NCBI GenBank assembly: GCA_023438325.1
Contig: JAEXRB010000166.1
Coordinates: 1 to 6,186, forward strand
Reading direction: 5' to 3'
Length of the DNA: 6,186 nt
DNA from: Pseudomonadota bacterium
GTDB lineage: Bacteria; Pseudomonadota; Gammaproteobacteria; Xanthomonadales; Xanthomonadaceae
The position numbers and the translations under genes are program-made. The stretch's first letter is position 1, and every line of letters starts with the position of its first letter. The notes beneath the pieces were generated by a model, which was not told the origin of the DNA, ran no database searches, and worked only from the letters and a program-made list of their open reading frames with translations. This document shows positions 1-5,780 of the stretch, one piece after another.

Positions 1-589
1 CCTTTCCGGTTTGGTAGGTCTCGAACATCGACTTTGGATCAGGCTGATATTCCAGACTGGCGCGGCTCAACTCAAGGCTCGCATCGTCGAACGTCAACGC
101 GATGACCAGCCTGCTGCCGTCGGCCGCCTTGCCGCCCAATGAGACTTGCAGCGAGCGGATGATGTCAATGCTGCGCACTTCCGCCTCGTTAAACGTCTTG
201 CCCGCCATACCGCGGACGATGCTGCGCACCTCGTCGGCATCGACTTTCTTCGCAATCCCGGATTTCTCCAGGCTGCGATTGGCATCGTCCAGCGCACGCC
301 GACCATCGGCACCGGCAAGCTTGGAATCCATCTGCTCGCCGATGTCATCGGCTACTTTCGTGGCCAGCGAACGGAAAGATTGCCGGCCGCGCCCGACATC
401 GGCTTCGATCGTGCCCTGCACGCTCTGGCCGGGCTGCAACGACGCGTCCGCCGGCGGCAGTTTTGCAGCTGCGGCATCGATGGCATCGCGCATGCCATCG
501 GCAGGTGATGAGGCGGCTGGCGCAGCACCTTGATCGCTGCAGGCCAGCAAGCCAAGAAACATCGGAACAAGAAAGATGGTGGTACGCAT
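1..589 (-). CDS. putative lipoprotein, 3' end beyond left edge
   Basis: Reading frame open for 196 codons from an ATG at 589 to the window edge with no stop, so the gene is partial at its C-terminus. The N-terminus is a short lipoprotein signal: hydrophobic stretch at residues 5-16 and a lipobox LLAC with the modified cysteine at 17. Ser follows Cys rather than Asp, so outer-membrane sorting is expected by the usual rule. Next come an Ala/Pro/Ser-rich linker (about 18-35), a charged, largely helical middle (about 60-135), and a part that looks more beta-rich (about 140-185). The start is supported by GGAG six bases upstream and by position: only 3 bases separate it from the stop of the upstream VWA gene, so the two are very likely one transcription unit and may act together in the envelope. 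I recognise no family. Confidence is high that it is coding and low on role. Confidence 0.8.
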   Translation of the reverse strand, partial: MRTTIFLVPMFLGLLACSDQGAAPAASSPADGMRDAIDAAAAKLPPADASLQPGQSVQGTIEADVGRGRQSFRSLATKVADDIGEQMDSKLAGADGRRALDDANRSLEKSGIAKKVDADEVRSIVRGMAGKTFNEAEVRSIDIIRSLQVSLGGKAADGSRLVIALTFDDASLELSRASLEYQPDPKSMFETYQTGK

Positions 590-592
590 GGT

Positions 593-1564
593 TCACTCCA
601 CAGGTTGTTCGTCGAGAATCAGTTTCACGCCCGGCTTGATGCCTGCGACCCAGCCTTCACCCTGCTGACTCAACCGGACGGCGAAGCGACTGCCTTTGAG
701 ATGGCAACGCGGGTAGCTGACGAAATAGCTTCCAGTCGGCTCGTAATGCCAACCTGCACAGCCTTCTTCTGCCATGCACATGGCCTGGCAATCGGCTGCG
801 GTCTGTTCCACTGTGAAATCGTGATTTCCCAGCGATTCGGTGCCATTGGGATCCATGTAGATGCCCACTTCGGCTTCGAGCCCGTAGCCTTCCATCCAGT
901 CCTCGCCCTCGCGCGCGGAAACCGTGGCATAGCTGTGTCCTGCGATTTCGCCCAGCGCGTGGTTCAACGCGTCTGCATCACGCGCTTGGACATAACGCCC
1001 ACCGGTATGTTCGGCCAGACAGCGCAACTGTTTGTCTGCGGTGCTGCCGGCCTGGATGTCGAACCCGACGACATGCGCGGTGAAGTCGATGCCCATCCGC
1101 TCCAGTTCCTCGCCCAGCGCACACGGGTCGGCGCTACAGGTTTCCTCGCCATCACTGATGAGGATCACGGTGGCTTTCTGTTCGGTATAACGCAGCGCAT
1201 CCGCGGCCTGTCGCACCGCTGCCGCAATCGGCGTCATGCCCATGGGCGTGAGCGTGCTGGCCTGCTGGCGGATGGCGGCAGCATCGAAACCGTCAGGCGC
1301 GATCAGAAGTTCGATGTCCTCGCAATCGCCCTTGCGGCGGTGGCCATAGGCCATCAATCCCAGCTCGCCGCCAGGCCAGCCATCGAGCATGCTGCCGACG
1401 GCATCACGCGCGATGGCGATTTTCGCCTGACCTTGTATCTGCCCCCACATCGAGCCGGAAGCATCGAGCACGAGGATGGCGCGGGAAGCCTCCGGCGGCG
1501 GCTCGGCCTGAGCCAGCGCGCCAGCCATCAGCAGGAAAACGGAGAAAATCGGGGCAGAGCGCAT
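593..1564 (-). CDS. secreted von Willebrand factor A domain protein with C-terminal PAN/apple-like domain
   Basis: Predicted 323-residue exported protein. Residues 1-20 form a Sec signal peptide with a likely cleavage after AQA. A VWA domain follows (about 28-210) with a complete MIDAS metal site: DASGS at 34-38, Thr111 in GMTPI and Asp138 in ISDGEETC. The ISDGEETC...DPC arrangement is common in bacterial VWA proteins. The C-terminal part (about 245-300) has cysteines at 259, 263, 269 and 287 around an AGWHY segment, as in PAN/apple modules that bind protein or carbohydrate. In all there are eight cysteines (also 81, 143, 148, 182), which suits a disulfide-bonded periplasmic or surface protein. 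I chose the ATG at 1564 over an in-frame TTG at 1579: the signal peptide begins cleanly there and GGGAG lies 8 bases upstream. A lipoprotein gene follows after 3 bases. The partner and exact role are unknown; metal-dependent protein binding is inferred. Confidence 0.88.
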   Translation of the reverse strand: MRSAPIFSVFLLMAGALAQAEPPPEASRAILVLDASGSMWGQIQGQAKIAIARDAVGSMLDGWPGGELGLMAYGHRRKGDCEDIELLIAPDGFDAAAIRQQASTLTPMGMTPIAAAVRQAADALRYTEQKATVILISDGEETCSADPCALGEELERMGIDFTAHVVGFDIQAGSTADKQLRCLAEHTGGRYVQARDADALNHALGEIAGHSYATVSAREGEDWMEGYGLEAEVGIYMDPNGTESLGNHDFTVEQTAADCQAMCMAEEGCAGWHYEPTGSYFVSYPRCHLKGSRFAVRLSQQGEGWVAGIKPGVKLILDEQPVE

Positions 1565-1572
1565 CGAGGAAT

Positions 1573-1577
1573 CTCCC
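1573..1577 (-). promoter_or_regulatory. ribosome binding site of the VWA gene
   Basis: GGGAG on the minus strand, 8 bases upstream of the ATG at 1564. It overlaps the alternative in-frame TTG (1579-1577) and therefore argues for the ATG as the real start. Confidence 0.6.
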
Positions 1578-1626
1578 AAGGCACCGCAGGGTTGCGGCCA
1601 GACCCCGGAAAAGACAGGAAGCTGCG

Positions 1627-1658
1627 AAAAAACCGGACATCACCCTCGAAATGCCCGG
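1627..1658 (-). terminator. intrinsic terminator after the Sel1-like gene
   Basis: On the minus strand an 8-bp stem, CCGGGCAT pairing with ATGTCCGG (one G-U wobble), encloses a 10-base loop and is followed directly by six T residues. It lies 23 bases past the stop of the Sel1-like gene and before the VWA gene. This implies that the VWA-lipoprotein pair is expressed from its own promoter (not recognised by eye in 1565-1626) or by read-through. Confidence 0.72.
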
Positions 1659-1680
1659 CCAGGGCCTCCTGCCGCACCCA

Positions 1681-2457
1681 TTACTGCGTTGCTGGCTCCT
1701 GTACCGGCTCCTGTACCGGCTCCAGTTCGCCTACCTCGACTTCACCCTTCGGCGGGCCTTTCCAGACCTCGTCCTGAAGCTGCCAGTACTGCTCCGGATT
1801 CCAGTATTTCTTCGCGTACAGCTCGTCGGCCCGGAGGGTCACGCCGGTTCCTGCAAGCGGGCCGGTATAGGGAATGATGGTCAGGTTGCCGACGAAGCCG
1901 GTACGACTGCCGGTGACGCTGCGCGCTTCGCGCCGCATCACTTTCGCCAGCCTGGGCTTGGCGACTTCGTCACCGTACTCGGCATACAGCGCCTGGCCGC
2001 GCGCCAGCGCGTCGCGCCGGCCGGTTTCATCCAGTTGATGCCAGTAGCGTTCGCGCAGAATCAGGAAGTTCGGATAGTTGCGCTCGGCGGCAAGATCCAT
2101 CCAGACATAGCCCAGCACACGATCCTGCGGCATGCCGATGCCCTCCCAATGCATCTCGGCAAGCATCGCCTGCGAAGCCTTGTCGCCATAGCGTGCGGCG
2201 CGCAGGAAATGCTTTGCGGCCTCGGTATGACGCTGATTGGCATAATCGTGCAGTGCCTCGCGCCGCCAGCGGATATCGGGATGCCCGGCGAGGAAACCTT
2301 CGGTCATCGCCTCGATTGAAATGCCCGGCTCACCGACGAATTTGCCTTGGCGAGGCGCTTCTGGCGGCGCCTGCCATTTGATCTGGCGCGGTTCCTTGGC
2401 AAGCACGGTGCTCGCCAGCATTGCAGTCAACAGTGGCAGCCAGCGACGCGATTTCAT
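1681..2457 (-). CDS. exported Sel1/TPR-like repeat protein
   Basis: Predicted 258-residue protein with a Sec signal peptide (1-20, ending in VLA) and no lipobox. Residues about 66-140 form paired helices of the Sel1/TPR kind: EAAKHFLRAARYGDKASQAML is followed by a turn with WEGIGMPQD, then LGYVWMDLAAE, as in Sel1-like units (two units, the second diverged). Sel1 repeats are protein-interaction scaffolds, often periplasmic. The C-terminal third (about 180-240) is not recognised, and the tail (245-258) is a short EPVQ repeat. The ATG at 2457 is preferred over upstream starts because the signal peptide begins there and GAGGAAG lies 5 bases upstream. It is followed by an intrinsic terminator, so it is probably transcribed alone or as the end of a unit beginning at htpX. 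Function is unknown. Confidence 0.85.
   Translation of the reverse strand: MKSRRWLPLLTAMLASTVLAKEPRQIKWQAPPEAPRQGKFVGEPGISIEAMTEGFLAGHPDIRWRREALHDYANQRHTEAAKHFLRAARYGDKASQAMLAEMHWEGIGMPQDRVLGYVWMDLAAERNYPNFLILRERYWHQLDETGRRDALARGQALYAEYGDEVAKPRLAKVMRREARSVTGSRTGFVGNLTIIPYTGPLAGTGVTLRADELYAKKYWNPEQYWQLQDEVWKGPPKGEVEVGELEPVQEPVQEPATQ
1694..1723. repeat. 12-bp tandem repeat inside the Sel1-like gene
   Basis: The unit ggctcctgtacc occurs twice in full (1694-1705, 1706-1717) plus half a copy (1718-1723). On the coding strand it gives the EPVQ-EPVQ-EP tail of the Sel1-like protein. Because the unit length is a multiple of three, copy-number change would lengthen or shorten the tail in frame. Confidence 0.85.
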
Positions 2458-2462
2458 GGACA

Positions 2463-2469
2463 CTTCCTC
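2463..2469 (-). promoter_or_regulatory. ribosome binding site of the Sel1-like gene
   Basis: GAGGAAG on the minus strand, 5 bases upstream of the ATG at 2457. It supports this start over the longer in-frame extension to 2547, which has no signal-peptide logic. Confidence 0.65.
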
Positions 2470-2482
2470 AATGGGTTCGGAG

Positions 2483-2511
2483 ACGGGCATCCATGACGCC
2501 GTGATGCCCGT
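2483..2511. repeat. inverted repeat between htpX and the Sel1-like gene
   Basis: Perfect 9-bp arms acgggcatc (2483-2491) and gatgcccgt (2503-2511) around an 11-base loop. It lies upstream of the Sel1-like gene's ribosome binding site and could be a 5' leader hairpin or an operator. No T-run follows on either strand, so it is not a standard terminator. Confidence 0.55.
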
Positions 2512-2517
2512 ACCGTG

Positions 2518-2542
2518 ACATGATCGCCATTTCCGATCATGT
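2518..2542. repeat. inverted repeat just after the htpX stop
   Basis: Perfect 9-bp arms acatgatcg (2518-2526) and cgatcatgt (2534-2542) with a 7-base loop, 8 bases beyond the htpX stop codon. The position suits a 3'-end or RNA-stabilising hairpin for htpX, but the T-run of an intrinsic terminator is absent and the stem is only moderately GC-rich. Confidence 0.55.
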
Positions 2543-2550
2543 GCCAAACC

Positions 2551-3435
2551 TCACGCGCTGCGACGCAGCGCCTCGATGCGTTCGCTCAGCGGCGGGTGCG
2601 ACATGAGCAACCGCTTGAGGCCGTGCGCGATGCCACCGGAAATGCCGAAGGCGCGGATCTGGTCAGGCAGCGTGCTCTGACCGTGATTGAGGGAAAGCCG
2701 CTCGAGCGCGGCGATCATCTTCTGGCGCCCGGCCAGCTGCGCACCGCCGCTGTCGGCACGGAACTCGCGCCAACGGCTGAAAGCCATCGCGATCATCGAG
2801 GCCAGCAGACCGAACACCATGTCCAGCACCAGCACGATGATGTAGTAGAAAAAACTCGGGCCTTCATCGCGATTGCCGCTGATCATGCTGTCGATGGCAC
2901 GCCCGACCACGCGCGCCAGGAAGATGACGAAGGTATTGAGCACACCCTGGATCAACGCCATCGTCACCATGTCGCCATTGGCCACGTGCGCCATTTCATG
3001 ACCCAGCACCGCCTCGGCCTCATCGCGGCTCATCGAACGCAGCAGGCCGGTCGACACGGCTACCAGCGAACTGTTGCGCGTGGCGCCGGTGGCGAATGCG
3101 TTGATGTCCGGCGCGTCGTAAATCGCCACCTCCGGCATCTTGATGCCCAGTTGTCGGGATTGCTGCTGCACCGTATCGAACAGCCAGCGCTCGACCTCGT
3201 TGCGCGGCTGCGTAATGACCTGTGCGCCGGTGCTGCGCTTGGCCATGGTCTTGGACAGCAGCAGCGAGATCAGCGCGCCACCGAAACCGAAGATGGCGGC
3301 GAACACCAGCAACGTGCCATTTTGTTGCAGTTGAATACCGAATCCCTTCTCAAGCACGCTCAGCACGATGCCCAGAAGAACGATGACGGCCAGGTTGGTG
3401 GCCATGAAAAGCGCGATGCGTCGCATCATTGCCAT
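2551..3435 (-). CDS. htpX: protease HtpX, inner-membrane zinc metalloprotease
   Basis: HtpX (peptidase family M48) is a membrane-bound zinc endopeptidase that degrades misfolded inner-membrane proteins alongside FtsH. The predicted 294 residues match the usual length (293 in E. coli). Seen here: two N-terminal membrane helices (about 8-27 and 42-61), the conserved stretch APDINAFATGATR (108-120), the zinc motif HEMAH (146-150) with Glu147 as general base, hydrophobic segments at about 160-180 and 195-219, and REFRAD (223-228), whose Glu224 is the expected third zinc ligand. The family's MTHPPL-like motif is present as MSHPPL near 278-283. Starts possible at 3435, 3429 or 3426. The first is chosen because GGAG lies 10 bases upstream, though the ATG at 3429 gives an N-terminus closer to E. 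coli (MMR.IALF). A heat-shock-like promoter is visible upstream. All catalytic residues are intact. Confidence 0.96.
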   Translation of the reverse strand: MAMMRRIALFMATNLAVIVLLGIVLSVLEKGFGIQLQQNGTLLVFAAIFGFGGALISLLLSKTMAKRSTGAQVITQPRNEVERWLFDTVQQQSRQLGIKMPEVAIYDAPDINAFATGATRNSSLVAVSTGLLRSMSRDEAEAVLGHEMAHVANGDMVTMALIQGVLNTFVIFLARVVGRAIDSMISGNRDEGPSFFYYIIVLVLDMVFGLLASMIAMAFSRWREFRADSGGAQLAGRQKMIAALERLSLNHGQSTLPDQIRAFGISGGIAHGLKRLLMSHPPLSERIEALRRSA

Positions 3436-3456
3436 GGGAAATTGTCTCCAATGTGT

Positions 3457-3472
3457 CGCCGGGAATCCGGCG
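3457..3472. repeat. small inverted repeat in the htpX-gluQ divergent region
   Basis: Perfect 6-bp arms cgccgg and ccggcg around gaat, centred in the 59 bases between the two divergent start codons. It could be a leader hairpin in the htpX mRNA or a protein site. GC-rich DNA makes such short palindromes common, so significance is doubtful. Confidence 0.3.
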
Positions 3473-3492
3473 CATCCGTTCCATTCTTGCGG

Positions 3493-3521
3493 AAATGACG
3501 CCATCGCACGCTGAATTCAAG
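3493..3521 (-). promoter_or_regulatory. candidate sigma-32 (heat-shock) promoter of htpX
   Basis: On the minus strand a -35-like CTTGAA (3521-3516) is followed after 15 bases by CGTCATTT (3500-3493), which matches the sigma-32 -10 consensus CCCCATNT at six of eight positions. Transcription would begin near 3486, giving a leader of about 50 bases to the htpX start. htpX belongs to the heat-shock regulon in E. coli, which fits. The -10 element covers the gluQ ATG (3495-3497). Read by eye only. Confidence 0.42.
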
Positions 3522-4394
3522 CCGAGCCCGACCCGCTACCGCGGCCGTTTCGCGCCGTCGCCAACCGGCCCGTTGCATTTCGGTTCACTGGTCGCAGCGT
3601 TCGGCAGCTTCCTGAGGGCCCGTTCGCAGCGTGGCCAATGGTTGTTGCGGATCGAAGACATCGACACGCCTCGCGTGGTTGCCGGTGCGGCGATCCGGCA
3701 AATGGAGGCGTTGCAACGCTTCGGCCTGCACTGGGACGGCGAGGTGGTCTGGCAAAGCCGGCGGCAGGAGGCCTATCAAGCCGCGCTGGAGAAACTCGCC
3801 GCCGCCGGCCTGTTGTTTCCCTGCCGCTGCAGCCGGGGCGAGCTTTCCGGCGCGCTGCATCGTGGCTGCATCGGCGCGCGCCTCGACGGCCCTGCGGCCC
3901 TGCGTCTGCGCGTACCTGATCGGGACATCGGCTTCATCGACCTGATCCGTGGCGCACAACGACAGAACCTGGCGCGCGAAGTGGGCGACGTGGTGCTGCG
4001 GCGCGTGGACGGGTTGATCGCCTATCAGCTCGCCGTGGTGGTGGACGATGGCGAAGCCGGCATCACCGAAATCGTGCGCGGTGCCGACCTGCTCGATTCC
4101 ACCGCTCGGCAACTCTTCCTGCAACACGCCCTCGGCCTGCCATCTCCCACGTATGCGCACCTGCCGCTGGCGCTGGATGCACAGGGCCAGAAACTCGGAA
4201 AATCCCAGCAATCGCTCGCGCTGGATCCCTTCCATCCACTGCCATCCCTGCGTGCTGCCTGGCAGTTTCTGGGGCAGGCTCCGCAGGTTGTTCAGCACTG
4301 CACTTCCGTCGCGCAATTGATCGAAACCGCCATCGCGGGTTTCGATCCGCGCAGCATCCCCGCCCGCGACAGCCACATCGCCTGCACCATGTAG
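3495..4394 (+). CDS. gluQ: glutamyl-Q tRNA(Asp) synthetase
   Basis: GluQ (YadB) is a paralogue of the glutamyl-tRNA synthetase catalytic core. It activates glutamate and attaches it to queuosine at the wobble position of tRNA(Asp), and it lacks the anticodon-binding domain. Predicted length 299, normal for the family (about 300). Seen here: the class I signature PSPTGPLHFGS at 21-31, WLLRIEDIDTPR (49-60), GLHWDGEV (77-84), the zinc-region cysteines 110, 112 and 125, YQLAVVVDD (177-185), the GADLL motif (196-200), and KLGKS (233-237) in place of KMSKS. The Tyr zinc ligand known in E. coli GluQ aligns with Leu121 here, with His122 beside it. The ATG at 3495 is chosen because the conserved core begins 17 residues on and an upstream in-frame ATG at 3429 would lie inside htpX. 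Its ribosome site is poor (GGAA abuts the ATG). It is not next to dksA, its usual enterobacterial neighbour. Confidence 0.95.
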   Translation: MTPSHAEFKPSPTRYRGRFAPSPTGPLHFGSLVAAFGSFLRARSQRGQWLLRIEDIDTPRVVAGAAIRQMEALQRFGLHWDGEVVWQSRRQEAYQAALEKLAAAGLLFPCRCSRGELSGALHRGCIGARLDGPAALRLRVPDRDIGFIDLIRGAQRQNLAREVGDVVLRRVDGLIAYQLAVVVDDGEAGITEIVRGADLLDSTARQLFLQHALGLPSPTYAHLPLALDAQGQKLGKSQQSLALDPFHPLPSLRAAWQFLGQAPQVVQHCTSVAQLIETAIAGFDPRSIPARDSHIACTM

Positions 4395-4397
4395 AAT
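4366..4397 (+). promoter_or_regulatory. weak candidate promoter of phaB
   Basis: TAGAAT (4392-4397) differs from the sigma-70 -10 box at one base and overlaps the gluQ stop codon. The best -35 match, GCGACA (4366-4371), has four of six bases but sits 20 bases away, longer than optimal. phaB could equally be read from the gluQ transcript, since the gap is only 50 bases. Confidence 0.28.
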
Positions 4398-4406
4398 CAG
4401 GACAAA

Positions 4407-4426
4407 CTGCGTCATCTCGAACGCAG
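4407..4426. repeat. inverted repeat upstream of phaB, possible operator
   Basis: Perfect 6-bp arms CTGCGT (4407-4412) and ACGCAG (4421-4426) with an 8-base spacer, ending just before the phaB ribosome site. It falls immediately downstream of where the candidate TAGAAT box would start transcription, a typical repressor position. PhaR proteins are reported to favour TGC/GCA-rich sites, so autoregulation through PhaR is conceivable but unproven. Confidence 0.4.
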
Positions 4427-4444
4427 GCACGAGGGAATCCCGAC

Positions 4445-5185
4445 ATGACACAACGCATCGCACTGGTCACTGGCGGCACCGGCGGCATCGGTACGGCCAT
4501 CTGCAAACGTCTTGCCGACGCCGGCCACAAGGTCGCCACCAACTACCGCAACGAGGAAAAGGCCCGCGAATGGCAGGCCAGGATGCAGTCGAGCGGATAT
4601 GACTTCGGCCTGGCCAAGGGCGATGTATCGTCCCCGGAGGAAGCCGCCGCGATGGTGCGCGACGTCGAATCCACGCTCGGCCCGATCGACATCCTCATCA
4701 ACAACGCCGGCATCACTCGCGACGGCACGTTCCACAAGATGGGCGCGGCGCAGTGGCACGACGTCATCAACACAAACCTCAACTCGGTGTTCAACGTCAC
4801 CCGCCCGGTGATCGAAGGCATGCGCGAGCGCAAATGGGGACGCATCATCCAGATCAGCTCGATCAATGGCCTCAAGGGCCAATACGGCCAGGCCAACTAT
4901 GCGGCGGCCAAGGCCGGCATGCACGGCTTCACCATTTCGCTGGCGCGTGAAAACGCCAAACTCGGAATCACCGTGAACACCATCTCGCCCGGCTACGTGG
5001 CCACCGACATGGTGATGGCGGTGCCGGAGGAAGTCCGCGCCAAGATCGCCGCCGACATCCCCACCGGCCGTCTCGGTACGCCGGAGGAAATCGCCTACGC
5101 CGTGGCGTTCCTCGTGGATGAACAGGCCAGCTGGATCACCGGCTCCAACCTGGATATCAACGGCGGCCATCACATGGGTTGGTGA
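4445..5185 (+). CDS. phaB: acetoacetyl-CoA reductase (NADPH-dependent), PhaB
   Basis: PhaB reduces acetoacetyl-CoA to (R)-3-hydroxybutyryl-CoA, the monomer for poly-3-hydroxybutyrate; it is a cytoplasmic short-chain dehydrogenase/reductase. The predicted 246 residues match the family (246 in Cupriavidus). Seen here: the nucleotide-binding motif TGGTGGIG (9-16), NNAGITRD (86-93), Asn111, the catalytic Ser139, Tyr152 and Lys156 (YAAAK), then SPGYVATDM (181-189) and the PhaB-type end NGGHHMG. The start MTQRIA and the ending closely follow Cupriavidus PhaB, which separates it from the related FabG. The ribosome site GAGGGA lies 8 bases upstream of the ATG. gluQ ends 50 bases before it, and phaR begins 96 bases after it on the same strand, so phaB and phaR may be co-transcribed. 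No phaA thiolase gene is in this window. Confidence 0.95.
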   Translation: MTQRIALVTGGTGGIGTAICKRLADAGHKVATNYRNEEKAREWQARMQSSGYDFGLAKGDVSSPEEAAAMVRDVESTLGPIDILINNAGITRDGTFHKMGAAQWHDVINTNLNSVFNVTRPVIEGMRERKWGRIIQISSINGLKGQYGQANYAAAKAGMHGFTISLARENAKLGITVNTISPGYVATDMVMAVPEEVRAKIAADIPTGRLGTPEEIAYAVAFLVDEQASWITGSNLDINGGHHMGW

Positions 5186-5199
5186 TGCGCATCAAGTTG

Positions 5200-5219
5200 T
5201 TCGGGTTGCAACACCCGGA
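5200..5219. repeat. hairpin-forming sequence between phaB and phaR
   Basis: A 7-bp stem (TTCGGGT with ACCCGGA, one G-T wobble) around TGCAAC, containing the 8-bp palindrome GTTGCAAC (5205-5212). It lies 14 bases past the phaB stop and 62 bases before phaR. No T-run follows, so it is not a clear terminator. The TGC/GCA content makes it a possible PhaR site, speculative. Confidence 0.3.
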
Positions 5220-5281
5220 CGGGTAAGCGATGCTGAGCGAATACTCTAAAGCTCGTCCGCTGCACCACACAGGCCCCTGCC

Positions 5282-5776
5282 ATGGCAAAGACTCGCGTCA
5301 TCAAGAAGTATCCGAACCGCCGTCTCTACGACACCGAAATTTCCAGCTACATCACGCTGGAGGATGTGCGGCAACTGATCTGTGATGGCGAGAAGTTCGA
5401 GGTCATCGATGCCAAGAGCGGCGAGGATCTCACCCGCACGGTGCTGTTGCAGATCATCGCCGAGCACGAAGAGCGCGGCCAGCCGATCTTCTCCACGGAG
5501 CTTCTCACCCAGATCATCCGCTTCTATGGCGACGCCTTGCAGGGGTTCATGGGCAACTATCTGGAACGCTCGATGCAACTGTTTCTGGATCAGCAATCCC
5601 AGTTCCGCAGCCAGTTGTCGAGCCTGATGGGACAGACGCCGTGGAGCATGTTGCACCAGCTGCCCGAGCGCAACCTGGACATGTGGAAGAACTTCCAGCA
5701 AGGGCTGATCGGCTCGATTCCGGCCGAGCCACCGCGCAGCGCAACCGGAACACGCACACCACCAAAATCACGCTGA
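5282..5776 (+). CDS. phaR: polyhydroxyalkanoate synthesis repressor PhaR
   Basis: PhaR is a cytoplasmic regulator that binds DNA upstream of phasin and PHA genes (and often its own gene) and is released when it binds nascent PHA polymer. The predicted 164 residues are within the family range (roughly 150-200). Seen here: the N-terminal PHB/PHA accumulation regulator DNA-binding domain with IKKYPNRRLYDT (7-18), SYITLEDVRQL (22-32) and DAKSGEDLTR (43-52), and the second PHB accumulation domain with QIIRFYGDALQGFMGNYLE (77-95). The C-terminal part is Gln-rich helical (99-140), then a disordered basic Pro/Ser/Thr tail. The ribosome site is weak (AGG about 9 bases upstream), but the conserved core begins at residue 7, so the start is secure. 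It follows phaB and converges with phaC. Confidence 0.95.
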   Translation: MAKTRVIKKYPNRRLYDTEISSYITLEDVRQLICDGEKFEVIDAKSGEDLTRTVLLQIIAEHEERGQPIFSTELLTQIIRFYGDALQGFMGNYLERSMQLFLDQQSQFRSQLSSLMGQTPWSMLHQLPERNLDMWKNFQQGLIGSIPAEPPRSATGTRTPPKSR

Positions 5777-5780
5777 AACC

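Noticed and set aside
102..533. Plus-strand open frame of 143 codons at the left edge
   Set aside because: Ser/Ala-rich complement frame of the lipoprotein gene, which has the lipobox and a coupled start.
530..1777. Long plus-strand open frame of 415 codons across the VWA gene
   Set aside because: It is antisense to a gene with a signal peptide and intact MIDAS, has no recognisable domain or ribosome site, and is rich in Arg, His and Ala as expected from GC-rich complement frames.
1651..2319. Plus-strand open frame of 222 codons opposite the Sel1-like gene
   Set aside because: The opposite strand has a signal peptide, ribosome site and terminator in register; this frame has none.
1648..2329. 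The string gaaatgcccggc at 1648-1659 and again at 2318-2329, with similar atgcccg strings at 2281 and 2504
   Set aside because: One copy is part of the terminator and others are coding; the flanks differ, so chance in GC-rich DNA is the simpler explanation.
2539..3498. Plus-strand open frame of 319 codons opposite htpX
   Set aside because: Complement shadow of a highly conserved gene; composition dominated by His, Arg and Gln with no domain pattern.
3585..4463. Minus-strand open frame of 292 codons opposite gluQ
   Set aside because: Antisense to gluQ, whose motifs are unmistakable; no family features in the antisense product.
4412..5173. Minus-strand open frame of 253 codons opposite phaB
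   Set aside because: Antisense shadow of phaB, rich in His, Gly, Asp and Val with no recognisable motif.
5206..5245. Possible sigma-70 promoter for phaR (TTGCAA with AATACT)
   Set aside because: The two boxes are 28 bases apart, too far for a functional spacer, and neither has a better partner.
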